From Tetracladium setigerum (lineage: Eukaryota > Ascomycota > Leotiomycetes > Helotiales): DNA of 64,000 nucleotides. The translations under genes and the position numbers were made by a program. The DNA is taken from positions 124,001 through 188,000 of the forward strand of contig PZJY01000004.1 of NCBI GenBank assembly GCA_031472005.1, in the 5' to 3' direction. Positions within the stretch are counted from its first letter, which is position 1. The number at the start of each line of letters is the position of its first letter. Positions 1 to 11,114 of the stretch are shown here, piece after piece. The notes under the pieces were generated by a model. The model saw only the letters and a program-made list of their open reading frames with translations. It was not told the origin of the DNA and ran no database searches.

Positions 1-346
1 CCGGAAAGATGTGGGAGTACAAGACAGACAGTGGCCACAAGGCGGCTTCAGGCTAGAGCCAAGACGAAAGCAGGTGTTACAGGCGTTGCGTCAGCTGCTG
101 CTGTTGAGGGGCCAGTCAACTCGGCATTCGCGTCCTAGCTAAATCAGTCACAAACCTCCTTGGGGCATTTTTGGAGTTGCTGCTCAGCGCGCAGAGACGA
201 AGTGGAACACTGGGGGAGACTGAAGGTGCGTACAAGGACACTAGATGGCCATTAGGAGCGGTAGTCAAAGAGCCTGATATACTCTCAATGAACAAGCAAA
301 GCACTCCTTTGCCGTCTATGTCAATAGTCGTAGATAGGAGCCAAAC
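1..346. other. no assignable gene
   Basis: Ordinary-composition sequence with short open frames on both strands (77 and 62 codons) that overlap and resemble nothing I know. It could hold the 3' end of a gene that begins outside the window, but no domain is visible. It ends where the inverted-repeat element begins. Confidence 0.4.
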
Positions 347-793
347 CAACAGTGGGTGACAGAATTACGTGCGCTTAGATAAGCACTCACCCAAATAGTA
401 CAAAAACACACCAAATTCTATACTTAAATTAAATAATATCTTAATAACCCCTTCATATTTTAGCTTGAAAATAATATTAGATATATATTAGTATATACTC
501 TTAAGCTTACTCCCGTTAGAACTTAAATAAAAGGTTTCCTATAGAAGTTTATATTTTTACTTAGGAGGGTTTGGTAGAGAAATCTTAATTTGGAAATAAC
601 TTGCTTGAGAGCGACGTGATTTAAAAACTTGATATGAGAGAATTGTTCCTTAGATTTAGAAGATTTTATGTATATAATATGAGATAGGGTTATTCTATAA
701 AAGTCGTGAGTTAATATGCTATAAAGAGAGCGTTTTTTGGTGTGTTTCCCTTACTTTCAAGGCATGCGCACAGAATTCTGTCACCCACTGTTG
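347..793. mobile_element. MITE-like element, about 447 bp, with terminal inverted repeats
   Basis: The left end reads CAACAGTGGGTGACAGAATT and the right end is its exact reverse complement. Both are followed inward by a near-matching CGTGCGC/TGTGCGC, so the inverted repeats are about 28 nt. The interior is strongly AT-rich and has no coding frame. A 4-nt direct repeat AAAC stands immediately outside both ends (343-346 and 794-797) and may be the target-site duplication, though four bases can match by chance. The superfamily is uncertain: the CAG start recalls hAT ends, but the 8-nt duplication of hAT is not seen. Probably a non-autonomous DNA transposon. Confidence 0.7.
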
Positions 794-1211
794 AAACTAT
801 CCAGTGGAGGAGGTTGCTGGTCACGTTATCGGGATGACGTGAAGTTGCGACTACCGAATATGGAGGGCGTACTTCGGCAACTGCGCCGAAGCTAGATCAT
901 TCCGGTATAGCTCTATGTGTATGACATAATCAATCAATTAATCAATACCACCTCGCAAAATCAACAAATTTCCAAAAGAAAATTCCAACACACCAACACA
1001 TGCATGGAGGAATGAGAGAATGCCAGTTGAAGATGTCGAAGGGGTAAATGGCATGCAATCGTCGAACACTCGCGGCTGCTAGCTCATTAATCGAAACGAA
1101 ACACTTGTCATACGATAACTGAGACTGTGGTAGGAGAATATCTCAGCGAAGTATCGTCTCCAACGGACAAAGAGATGATGAAGAAAGTAGTTATTAACTT
1201 ACCTATCAGAT
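794..1211. other. intergenic, possible upstream exon or promoter of the next gene
   Basis: No convincing open frame. Just before the ATG at 1212 there is a CCTATCAG|AT stretch that could be a splice acceptor, so the next gene may have an unrecognised 5' exon here. Confidence 0.3.
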
Positions 1212-3542
1212 ATGTATATGGGATATTTGCTAATATTGTCTCAGAGGAATGCCGATCGACAGCCAACCAGCTACACGAGGAAGAGACGCAGCGCTAGAAG
1301 AAACCATTCTCCCGTCGCTGCAGAGATTGGAGACTTTATAGTTGTAGACACAGGGGTTGTGGATATAGGAGCAGCCGAGGACGACGACAATCCAAAACTA
1401 GCTTCTGCGTCCGTCGCTTCCGACACTGGGGCTACTTTGCAAAGCGGTGGAACAGGGATTCAAACAAAGCATCGACAATTAGACATATGTTCCGGCACTA
1501 CGCAGATGGCACAGGATGCTTTGCTTTTACTTGATTCTAGAGAGAGTCAGCAAATGCGAGTTAAATGGCCTTCAATTAGCATGCTCCAGTCCGCTTCTGC
1601 CACAGGAAGGTTTTCGGTCCTTGTGGATGTGCATGATGCAGAATTGTCTCCACTTTTGAGATACGCTCCGATTGATCATCAACTTCCTCCTAAGGCTGTA
1701 AGGATGCCACCTAGTTCCCATGAGCTGCCAACCCTAGGTGCTCAAGCCTTGGAACGGCTTCAACCCAATTCGAACACATTGCCAGTCGATCGTGAGACGG
1801 AACAACATCTAGGTGATTTATCGTCTCACTGGACAGTCAATAAACATCCGCACAGCATTCCTGTGGCCGAAGGAAATCACTGTTCATCAAATTTTGGCAT
1901 CTCTAGAACCTTCATAAACGTGCAGAATAGTCGACAAGATTTGGGAGACAATCTTCCACCACATTATATTGGCGTACGTCGCCTTGAAACTGGTTCAGAG
2001 CTATTGAAATCATATGCGAAAGATTCTGATCTGCCTGACATGCCTCAGTCACCCCACCAATCGTCAATACAGAACATAGATACTGGAAAGCCGTGGGCTA
2101 GCTCGTTCAATAGCCGCTATGATCAGCCTGCTCAGCAATCAAGCAAACCGAGATCGGATAATGCCGGCAAAGCTTCCCATAGTCGAGGAATTACCGATGT
2201 CAACGCCAAAAAACTACGACAATCATCTACCGATATTATGAGCACTAGTTGCTCTATTTCTCAAGCGATCGGAACAACATGTCAGCTCACACCTGAGCAG
2301 AATCCACACATGTCCCCCCTAATCTCAAATTTCGCTGGACTACCCTTATCTCAGTCGTCCACTGCCTCCAACTTAGCAAGCACTTCGGCCCCTTGTGTTT
2401 GCCACCATAATTCTGGGTGGAATGCTGTAAATTCAACAACTTCTGCTCTCCTGGCAAGCTCCAAATCAGCTGCCAACCACGAAAATGTTAGAGTAGCCCC
2501 TAATCACCAACCACCAGCCCCCGCAGTCACGCGAAGACACTATAAACTTCCGTCTCCCTATCCTCCTCCCTTTAGGCCAGACAATAATAACACCATAACA
2601 CCGCAGGCGGGTTCAATAACTGCTCAAGTGAGTCATGTTAGTCACCAACATCCAGAATCAATCAAATATATATCTACCCTATCCCACCACAACGACACAC
2701 GGATGAACGTTATTACCGGTGGTTTAGAGATTTCGAGGACTGAAAATGACAAGAAAAGGCTTAGGGATATGGCTTTACAATTTGTAAGGTAATTAACTAA
2801 GACCTTATGATATATTCTAATCGAAATGCAGATAGCGGGGCGAGGGGATGTAGAACTAGAAGAGAACGAAACCACTGGAGGTCAAAAACGGGTATACCCA
2901 GATGCCTACGGGGCTGTGGTCGACAAACATAGCGCAAAGGGAATAGTGGTAATCACTGCTCGTGGCTTTCCTGTTCAGCAAGTTGATACAGGACAAGGAG
3001 GCGAATCCTACGCGGAACTTACCATCGGAGTTGGGCAAACATGCATGATTTATGGATGTCCCACGGTGCTATATTACAAGCCTCGAAATGTTGTAGTTTC
3101 AGATCAATCTCCTCGGCCATTTCAACCAGGAGCGGCTACTCAGCCTAGCGGATCGAACATTCGTGGATTGGTAAAACTCCCTTCATCATCTCCGGAAATC
3201 ACCGTCAGGCTTCAAATAGACGAGGCGGGAAAATTCAGCACGCCCTACGACTTCTCCGTCTGGGGGAGAATGATCAAGACCACCGAGTTTTTTGCCTGGT
3301 TCGGAAGCCAAACTGGTCGTGGCGGTGTAAGAGGTCCACCGCTTCTAACTTTTACTCTTAAAGATGCAATGCCAGTTCGAAAATCGCACGACATTGCAAT
3401 ACTCAACGAGTACGATTTCCGTTGGATGAGAAAGCATACCATAGTGCAGCTTGATAAAGCGAAATTGTTCATGCCGGGATTGAAAGACTTTGCTGTTTTA
3501 GTCACCGATCCAGCGTGGGTTTCTCTTTGTAGGAGAAGTTGA
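1212..3542 (+). CDS. uncharacterised fungal protein, two exons, Ser/Gln-rich N-terminus
   Basis: Two exons, 1212-2783 and 2832-3542, join in phase 0 across a 48-nt intron (GTAAGG...ATGCAG with a TTCTAAT branch-like motif). The joined protein has about 760 residues. The first 520 are low-complexity, rich in Ser, Gln, His and Pro, and probably disordered. The last 230 look folded. A stretch near the end is rich in aromatic residues (VWGRM, EFFAWFG, LTFTLKDAMP, EYDFRWM). I do not recognise the family. The two-part build (disordered leader, compact C-terminal module) suits a nuclear or signalling adaptor, but that is a guess. The frame is free of stops, so it is probably a live gene. The start is the first ATG of the open frame; an earlier exon cannot be excluded. 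Confidence 0.7.
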
Positions 3543-4024
3543 GAACTGTTCCATTTCAACTCATGTAGTAGTAGTGTTGACTTCCGTTGCGTGTATGACC
3601 TTTCAAAGAGGGGTGCCTTTGTAATTGAAATCTAAATACCTGCAGTATAGCAGTGCTAGAATGTTCACGGCTTGTTGTGACAGACTGGAAACCGCACGCT
3701 CTCATCCCATTACTGGATACAGAATGCCCTTTCTAAAAGCTCGCACTGCTCCAAAACTAATCTGTCCATACATCCAGCAAGAAAACACTCTCCTGTGGAA
3801 GTGAATTTGTCTTCGTGCTCAGATCTCCATAGCAGAACAACAACAAAACTTCGAGAATCTCTTGAATATCAAACATACCCGCTACTTTGGCCCCCAAGAA
3901 CGGTACAACCCCCCTTGACATACTACAAACAATTTTAATGAGTGCGGTAGCATATATACTTTCGACTGCCTATTCTATGCCTAGACTTATTAATTTCAAT
4001 CAACGAGTTGCGTTCCCTTTAGCT
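3543..4024. other. intergenic, nothing recognised
   Basis: 3' flank between the upstream gene and the convergent DUF3455 pseudogene. Only short open frames with no recognisable content. Confidence 0.5.
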
Positions 4025-4814
4025 TTACTTATAAAACCAACACTCCGTAGCATACTCAACGCTCTTTACACCAACTCTGGTACATGTACCTCCACCCTCT
4101 CCAGCAGTCACAACTCGATATACCTACTTTAGTCCTATACTCTTGCCCTAAAAACCACCAGTTTTCTTCTCATCGATTACTAACCAATCTACGGCACCTG
4201 TTTCCGAAGGTCTTATATCAGCCACGGCTAGACCCTTTAAATCCAGCTATCTTGATCCCGAATAAGATAAAATTCTTTAGACCAGCTGCATTCGTTAATA
4301 TGAAGACAGGCGTCGAGGCAGAGTCAAAGAAGTGATGGCCGAGGTACCGTAGGCCACACAAGGGGGTCTTAAGCTTAGGGGTAGGCTTATACACGACTCT
4401 AGATGGAAGACTATGCAACAACTTTGGGTTGGATCTAGCGAGTCCTGTTCCATCTAGACATATGATATTGTTAGATTGAATTTAAGTGTAGGGGCTGTGG
4501 GAGACACTACCGTAAAGGTTTGCAATTGCGCCAACTAGGACTGGTGTAGCTCCAATCTCTGAGCAGGTATAGTTTTGAACACCTCGTCCAACAGCAACGT
4601 AGACTAGAGTGAATGTGGTATTAAGATGTTCCGCTGGGCCTCGGGATAAATCAGTTCTGGCTATGCTTACCTGGAAGGAGTGGCACATACCACCGTTGAC
4701 TGGAAGACTCGGAGCTTCTGAATGCCAAGTATTTCGAAGAAGAATAGCCGAACAGCATTGTAGACTAAAACTAAAGATTGCAAAGCTAAGTAGTAGGTAA
4801 TCATTCAGCATCAT
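4025..4814 (-). pseudogene. DUF3455-family secreted protein, broken
   Basis: Read on the minus strand from ATG 4814 to TAA 4025. A signal-peptide-like start (hydrophobic run ending QCCSA) is followed by family landmarks in order: GRGVQNYTC (about 4580), YLGHHFFD (about 4340), TGAVDWLV (about 4180), YRVVTAG (about 4100) and YATECWFYK at the very end. The frame is broken by a TAA at 4482, a one-base shift near 4240 and two TAG codons in the last third. DUF3455 proteins are secreted fungal proteins of unknown activity. Length and landmark order match a complete member, so the whole gene was here and then decayed in place. The TAA and TAG codons could be CAA/CAG converted by C-to-T change. Confidence 0.8.
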
Positions 4815-4936
4815 TAGCTAAAGTTAGAAATAACTTAGTATAAAAAGCGTAGATGAATGAAGGTGATTGAGTATTGGAATAAAAGAATCTGCTTGACAGA
4901 CGTCAAAATCTCGTCCTATTTTATAGATATTCTACT

Positions 4937-5290
4937 GACACCGTTATTGTTGATGAAGCTTCCCAGCAAGCTGAACTTACATCTCTTGTTCCGCTCGTCA
5001 AAGGATGCAGGAAGGCAATTCTCGTTGGCGATCATGTCTAGCTCGGTGCCACCATTCAGAAACATGCTGTTCTGCAAGGGTTCGATATCTCCCTCTTCGA
5101 AAAGTTGTATGTCATATTTGTTACCGTCAAATGTAACGTGCATGGTGAGATTGGATTTCTTAAAGACCTGACAAGGTTGAACGTGGTACTCACTAGAGCA
5201 AAAAGAGGAGTAGTCATCATTGGGAATCAGGCCACTTTAAGTGGGGTTCAGAGCAGGAGGAGACTACAAAAGTACGGACGAAGATATTGA
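4937..5290 (+). pseudogene. SF1 (UPF1/DNA2-type) helicase fragment
   Basis: One block (4937-5110) encodes motif II as VIVDEASQQAEL followed by motif III as ILVGDHV-stop-LGA, where the stop TAG at 5039 stands where family members have Gln (CAG to TAG). A second block (5150-5240) encodes motif VI as LTRLNVVLTRAKRG and VVIIGN. In intact helicases these motifs are separated by well over a hundred residues, so the middle is deleted. N-terminal RecA domain and Walker A are absent. A short remnant of an NTP-dependent RNA/DNA helicase similar to Sen1/UPF1/ZNFX1 relatives; not functional. Confidence 0.75.
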
Positions 5291-5476
5291 GTGATGCGGA
5301 GAGAGTTCAGATCGTGAAACCTAGCTTGTGTTTTTATAAGCCTTGTGAGTGGAGCATATATGAAGGGAAACTTATCATAATTACGATGGAATACTCCACT
5401 GTCACCACTGAGGCTGAAAATATGCTCTTTCCATCGTGTTCTCCCCTTAAGTAGGTTTTTCGTTCTTCTCCTCGCT

Positions 5477-5814
5477 CACTTCTCTGGCAGCCAAGAAGCA
5501 CGCAAAAGCCCTCAAGGCGCACAATACATCCTTTTCAATGGAACTATCTCTGAAGTCACAGAATGGTCATCTGACGCATACCCAGCAGGCACACACACAA
5601 ATTGCCGCGGCGCTAAGATGGGACCAAGCGTAGGCAAAAACGCTCCATGGGATCCAAATCCATTCTTCCTTGAGCTATACCACTACGCATCTGTCTGTAG
5701 CGAAGATGCTAGTGGGTATTGTGAAACGAGTAATGATATTTGGAATTTGGAATTGGCCTCCGCGACGTTTGAGTGTTTTTCGATACCGAACCAGCTTGGA
5801 GTGAATAGCACCGG
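5477..5814 (+). pseudogene. Cys-containing fragment of an unrecognised protein
   Basis: An open frame that merges into the reverse transcriptase downstream. The part before about 5815 encodes a different protein: it contains YILFNGTISEVTEW, then FFLELYHYASVCSEDASGYC and a few more Cys and aromatic residues. It resembles the mature part of a small secreted fungal protein, but no start codon or signal peptide is seen and I cannot name the family. The continuous frame with the retroelement (ATG 5618 to 6370) is most simply an insertion junction, not a real fusion gene. Confidence 0.4.
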
Positions 5815-7400
5815 TGGGGTAGAGCCGGCTATATTTATCCTTGAAGAGGCTATCTCTGGCCCGAATACCTCTAATGTGGACCGAATCGCTTCCCTATACC
5901 TCACGAATGCCTTTAACTCTATTAGTAGAGTATCCGTTGCTGCCTCAGTCGCTAAATATGCCCCCCCCACCTTTTATCGAGCCGCTAAACGGGCTTATAA
6001 TCAGCCTTCCGCCCTAGTGGCTCACTCTGGTTACCTCCTAGCTAGTGCCCAAGTCGTCCGGCAGGGTGATCCTATTGCTGCTCTCCTCTTCTCTCTTGCT
6101 ATTCGACCTACCCTTGAACACCTCCAATCACGCCTCCCTACGGCCACTATTACGGCCTACCTCGACGATATCCACATCCTCGGCCGGACCTCGGACCCTA
6201 TTTTACCAATAGCCGCCAGCGCTCTGGCCGGCTCGCCTATTACACTCAACCTCTCTAAATCAGCCGACCACTCGATCGATCACTACCGGCGTAATGGCCT
6301 CGATACCTTAGCCTCGTTCCTTGGACCTCTTCACCTCCGCCGCACCTTCCTCTCGGCTAAAAATCGCTAAGCTAAAAGACGCTATAGCCGCTATAGCCGA
6401 CCTCCCTAAACAGTACTCCCTCCTCCTCCTCCGTGGTAGCGTACACCTTTTATTACGCCACCTCCTTCGACAGCTCTCTCCTGACGGCCTCGGTGACCTC
6501 TGGTCAGGTGCCGATTACTTGATCCAAGATGCTATAGCCGCTATTGCCTCTCGATCACCTGGCATCCACCCTAGATTCACCTCTGGCATCTTGCACGTGC
6601 CGGCTCGTGACGGTGGCCTTGGCCTCCCCCGGCATGCCCTCTTATCACATGGCTTATACGATGCCGCCACCCTTGCCTCGAAGCCACTTATCCTAAGCAT
6701 CTACCGCTCCTTCACTTTCGGGATATCACGTGTCAAGACTAGGCTAAGGAGGTCCTAAACGCTACGAATAAGGTAGTACTAAGTGCCCTCCTGCAGACAC
6801 TTAGTACGGTACAGAAGCGGGCCCGGATCGAGAATGCTAGCTACCTTGGTCGGCAGTGGCTTCGGGTGCTTCCTATTAACAAGAACCACCGGATGCCCGA
6901 CCCGAAATGGCAGAGGCCCTACGATCAAGGCTTTTACTCCCTTGTAAAAGCCCTAAATCTCCTTGTAGCGCTTGCGACGCTTATCCGACTATCGGCCATG
7001 AAGACGTCTGCCGAGCATCTCTTAGACGCTGGACAGCCCGTCACAATGAAATCACCCGTGCATTTATTAAAACACTCTCTAGCCGGGATGATCTCAAAGT
7101 GATCTCTGAACCGAAAGCCGCTCCTGACGCTCCAGACGCCCTAGCCGCTACTACAGCCGCCCCTCCTTCCTCTGCCACCTCCACTGCCACCACTGCCACC
7201 GACCTTAGAGCCAGTGCTACTAGGAGCAAAGCGGCACTATTATGATGTCCAGATAGTAGCAGTGAATAAGAATTCGGCCCGGGAAGACCCCTACGCTACG
7301 CTTACCGAAGCGGCAAACGCTAAACGGCTTAAGTATAAAGCGCTAATTGGCTTAGCACCAATATAGCGCTTAAGCTCACCCAATTTAGAGCATCGGCAGC
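5815..7400 (+). mobile_element. non-LTR (LINE-like) reverse transcriptase relic, 5' truncated and frameshifted
   Basis: Reverse transcriptase landmarks in order: GGVEPAIFILEEAI, then YLTNAFNSISR (variant of D-x-NAFN, first aspartate replaced by Y), VRQGDPIAALLFSLAI, then ITAYLDDIHILG with the catalytic YLDD. The frame shifts near 6330 and continues as RFTSGILHVPARDGGLGLP (6570-6640), again near 6750, and ends with a region containing CRASLRRWTARHNEITRAF (6990-7060) and DPYATLTEAANAKRLKY near 7300. The 5' part of the element (first ORF, endonuclease) is missing, as is common for target-primed insertions. Composition is C/T-rich and unlike the flanks. No target duplication could be recognised. 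Certainly inactive. Confidence 0.8.
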
Positions 7401-7750
7401 CGCCTCTATCGCTGATCGTACTTGAGTGCCACCACCTCACTCTACCACTCACTTAATCACTTTTACTACCCCTCTCCCCCACTCACTCACCACTATTGTT
7501 ATTACCTTGATCGATCACTCTACTTGCCACCTGAACACTTATCACCTGGCCAACACTCACTCTCACTACCTCCTCCCTTACCTCTTTGCCGCTATTATAG
7601 CCGCCTAAGCGCTTTTAAGCCTTAGCCACCCTCTCTTACCTTTTACTTTCACCTTTTGTATTTATCTTTATAAATACTCCACTCTTTGTATATTAGTCCC
7701 TTTCCTTCCATTATATAGAGCACGTGAGCAGGATAGCTTAGTTAGTCAGA
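7401..7750. other. pyrimidine-rich tail of the retroelement or spacer
   Basis: C/T-rich, low-complexity sequence continuing from the retroelement and then an AT-rich spacer. Short open frames here (Ser/Pro/Leu/His-rich) are composition artefacts. Confidence 0.4.
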
Positions 7751-8357
7751 ATGAACCCACCCCTTACCCTAAGAGACATTGGTTTAGACGAGAAAGATGA
7801 GGAGGAAATTCACTCTTTGATTACCAAAGGGAAGTTTCCGGAGGACCTCTGGACATTGCCAATGGCTGTGAGGATCCTAGCATGCTGGTGTCCAGCATTT
7901 GCTAAGGAGATGCTTGCAGCTCATGGGAAAGGTATGCTCCTTTCACCTTGCACCTTCGGCTATCGTTGGAAAGGCTTCTAACCAACTCATCCTGCTTTAG
8001 ATTCCCTTCCGAGACTTGCCACAAGCTACATCAGGAAACATCCTCCAGGTTTTAGGCGGAATGTCCGCGATCGCGTCTGCAATTGCACTTCCGGTCCTCG
8101 GTGTGGCTGGGTTCACAGCGGCTGGACCCTAGCTGGTTTTGCAGCTGCTGCGTGGCAATCGAGAATCGGTATTGTGCAGGGTGGTAGCAATTTCGCATGG
8201 TGTCAAAGCCGCTATGGGAGGCTCTGCTGTGGATGGAATACTAGTTACTGGGTTAGGTGGAGGAGGGATTGTAGTTGGCGCTATAGTTGCAGGCGTATTG
8301 AATACTAAAGATATAGACGAAATACCAGATCTAAAAGAACGATTCTTGTCTGCTTAG
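7751..8357 (+). pseudogene. Ifi-6-16 / ISG12-like membrane protein, frame-disrupted
   Basis: A leader frame (7751-7931, MNPPLTLRDIGLDE...) stops at a GGTATGC donor; a TTTAG acceptor at 8000 follows, but the phases do not match the downstream frame. From 8001 the sequence encodes the Ifi-6-16 domain: ALPVLGVAGFTAAGP, AAAAWQSRIGIVQGGSNFAW, CQS-AAMGG, then a glycine-rich hydrophobic run (VTGLGGGGIVVGAIVAGVL). The domain is spread over two frames with shifts near 8130 and 8203. Members are small hydrophobic proteins induced by interferon in vertebrates and acting at mitochondria or the nuclear envelope; fungi have homologues of unknown role. After the TAG at 8355 the same frame goes on with further stops (two TAA near 8385-8400) to about 8750, so a longer C-terminal part may have existed. 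Confidence 0.7.
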
Positions 8358-8505
8358 AAGGAGATAGTTGAAAAAGCGGCTCTGTAAAGCACGTAAGGTG
8401 GATTTGCTCAACGGGTAGAAGAAGAGAAGGGCATGACGATTAATCGGTTTAAAATAGAGTCTATTACACATCCGCTAACTCAAGATAAATTCGACCTGGG
8501 GATGA

Positions 8506-10254
8506 TTACCAAAAGTATTCTTTCATTGCCCATGGTGCATATTCATCGCGCCCATATCGGATTATTTCCCGGAGACCAGCAAGGATACGATAAGCACCCA
8601 AAAGTGTCTGTGCAGTCCCAAGCTCTTGGGGACCGTGCAAAATCTGTGACAGACAAAAGGGTGAGCAGTGCAAATAGACCAGGCAATAGCCACAAACAGA
8701 GCATCTTATGTACGAAACAGTTTAACGAGGGTAGGACAAACGACGCATAACAGCATAACAAAGTAACTTACAGTCTCCCCGTTCCCACCAATGGAGCACC
8801 AATACATCTTCCATTCAAATCCCTGGATCTTCAAGCATGGCATGGGCTTGAGGCGGGGTTGTGAGGTCTTGGAATATTCATCTTTTGCTTTCAAGAAACC
8901 TTCTAGCCGCTTCCTTAGTCCGGCCATCCAAATAGCCAGTTGAGCTTCCGCACTCACTCCGCTCGGCTCCCCTGTCTTTGTCTCCACTGCAAGAAGTTGC
9001 GGAAGCCATCGAATGTATTCAGCGTATACAGGGGCTTGATTGACACAGAGATCCTCTGGTGCTATGTCCCGGGCCTCGAGACGGGTACGAGAGGTAGATG
9101 CCGAAGTCAATGCGCTTAGCTTGAAGAGAACCATCATATATGCCAAGAGGAGGACATCGCGCAGAGACTGGGATGGTTGTTCTGGGATGTCCATTAGTAA
9201 TTGTTGGGAATGAAAACATGTAGTATGAATAAAGAGCAAATCGACCCCACCAGAAGTGACATACATGTCTTCGGTCTGAACTCTTCGTCCAGTATCAATG
9301 TCCTCAAGCTTGACGGCAAAGTCTAAAAGCGGTTTGAAAACCTCGACTCCCCATGAAGGCTCAGGCTTCGATTCACGACTGCAATTTCGTGCGTTATCGC
9401 GAATCTTGGTCAGTTTGTTCAGTATCTTTCGGTCTTCTACTGTGGAGGGAGAGACGGATTGATCGAATTCGTCATCTGTGTCGTAGAATTGAGTGGGATC
9501 GAGTGCATTGATTTCATCCTGATAAGGGAAAGCAATCAGCTCTCCAAACGTGTTGCTCCCACAGAGAAGAGACCCAACCTGCCTTTAAACATACAGGCAT
9601 CAGGCGCCTTCCTTTGAAAACTTTCTTGAACCTCTTCAAGATTATTCCCACTTCCTCTGGTACCTCGCTTGGGTTGTATCTTATTGGCGGCCTCGCGGCA
9701 CTCAAATCCACAATTTTCTTGACCGGACTCCGCGAGCGTGTCCTTTTTCCGATAGAAAGGTCATCGGCATCGCTAACTTTTGCATTGCTGCTCGTTTCAC
9801 CACTCCGATAATGGCGACTTACGCTTGTGAGTTGCGTAGATGAGACCACATCGGACCGCGGTAGGGAAGATGTGTTGATGTCAAGGTTGGCAGTGATGCT
9901 GGAGAGGGTATCGGATTGTGTGTTGGACGCGGGAGGCGCAAGGACAGGAGTTCGTGATCGATTTAGGGCGTCTGTGCCAGGAGCCCCTGGTTGCGAACGA
10001 GACGAAGAAGCGCGGCTTGGTTATTTCGTTGAAGGCTGTATGTGTGCTGTTTTGCGCTGCTGGTTTCCAGTCTCAATGTCGGTCGCGTTAGGCATCTTGT
10101 AGGATAGGCTTCGAGATTGGTGACAGTAAAGAGGAACTTTTTCGCTCTGCGCAACTGGTTTGGAGACATGTTGATGCGTAGGCGATGGTGATGCAGGCAG
10201 CCGTGCTGCTTGGGTACAAGCATCTAGCCAATCAAAGATATGTCCCTGTTGCAT
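8506..10254 (-). pseudogene. fungal PD-(D/E)XK nuclease-like protein, one stop and one frameshift
   Basis: Minus strand from ATG 10254 to TAA 8506. The start MQQGHIFDWLDAC and a later KRTRSRSPVKK motif are typical of this fungal family, as are PEPSWGVEVFKPLL, AEAQLAIWMAGLRKRL (near 8950) and, after a 128-nt intron (8771-8644, GTAAGT...TCACAG, phase 0), HGPQELGTAQTLLGAYRIL with a conserved end. Two lesions break it: an in-frame TAA at 10021 (Gln codon CAA to TAA fits) and a one-base frame change near 9575. Everything else reads through for about 500 codons, so inactivation is recent or one lesion is an assembly error. These proteins carry a nuclease-superfamily fold and are common, expanded and poorly characterised in Pezizomycotina; catalytic activity is unproven. 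Confidence 0.8.
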
Positions 10255-10773
10255 GGACTTGCGTGAAGAAAATGTAGTATGAATAATTGAATGGAAATTC
10301 GAGAATGTCTCCTAATTATTTTTGCTGTTCTATCAAAGAGTTGAGCTTCACCATCATGGTATTGGAGTTTGATGTTGCGCATCAGCCAACTTGACCCGGC
10401 AACCAGCACCTGCATTGATTTGTCACATGTTCCGGTGGCTATGACAAGCTTCCTATGGCTCTGGGAACCCCCAGATGGGAATCAGACCTGGTTGAAAGGT
10501 CCCAGCTTGAAACTCCATCCAGAAGTAATTAGCTAGCCTCCACGCGGTCCAAGGAGTCCTTCAATTCCAAAATGGACGGAATTTGGGACTTTCCTGAAGG
10601 TGGGTTGATGCCATCAACTTTTGGCGGAGTTGACCACACCCACCACTGCGCCCAAGCTCACGTTTGAACAATCGAGTGGCGAAGCTTTATAAAATACCAA
10701 ATATACTTCGAAGAAATTCCCGACTCTAATTATTTTAAGAAGTATCTTCATTAATACTTCTTTCACGCAGTCC

Positions 10774-10971
10774 ATGCAAAAGGGACACATCTGTCATTGG
10801 GTAGACGCGTGTAGCCTAGCAGCACGGCTGCCTGCATTACCATGTCCCATCCATCAACAAACCGTCACGCACAGCTCTTGTTTTCCTCCCTGCTCTTACC
10901 CATTTCGAAGTCCATTCCAGAATATGTCTAAAACGATCGACGATTTATACGCATTAGCAACGTACTTTTGA
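10774..10971 (+). pseudogene. 5' fragment of a second PD-(D/E)XK nuclease-like gene
   Basis: The sequence around ATG 10774 encodes MQKGHICHWVDACSLAARLP, clearly homologous to the start of the gene at 10254 (MQQGHIFDWLDACTQAARLP), but on the opposite strand and pointing away. Similarity covers about 20 nt of 5' leader (TTTCACGCAGTCC before the ATG) and about 90 nt of coding sequence and is then lost; the frame stops after 65 codons. This is a truncated paralogue, arranged head to head with the longer copy about 520 bp away. Confidence 0.6.
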
Positions 10972-11114
10972 GTACGGGCGCATTTCTTTCCCACTACTGT
11001 CGTGTAACACACTGTGATATCCAAAAATGGAGGTGACCGCATCGTCATGTAATTGTCTTCGAGCTATACGCCCAGCAAATTGCAATTCTTTAGTGCATCT
11101 ATACGAAATACAAG

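Noticed and set aside
1212..3542. Velvet-family regulator
   Set aside because: The order of genes and the Ser-rich leader suggested it, but none of the velvet-domain motifs is present.
7422..7625. Two overlapping Pro/Ser/His-rich open frames
   Set aside because: They arise from pyrimidine-rich low-complexity sequence next to the retroelement.
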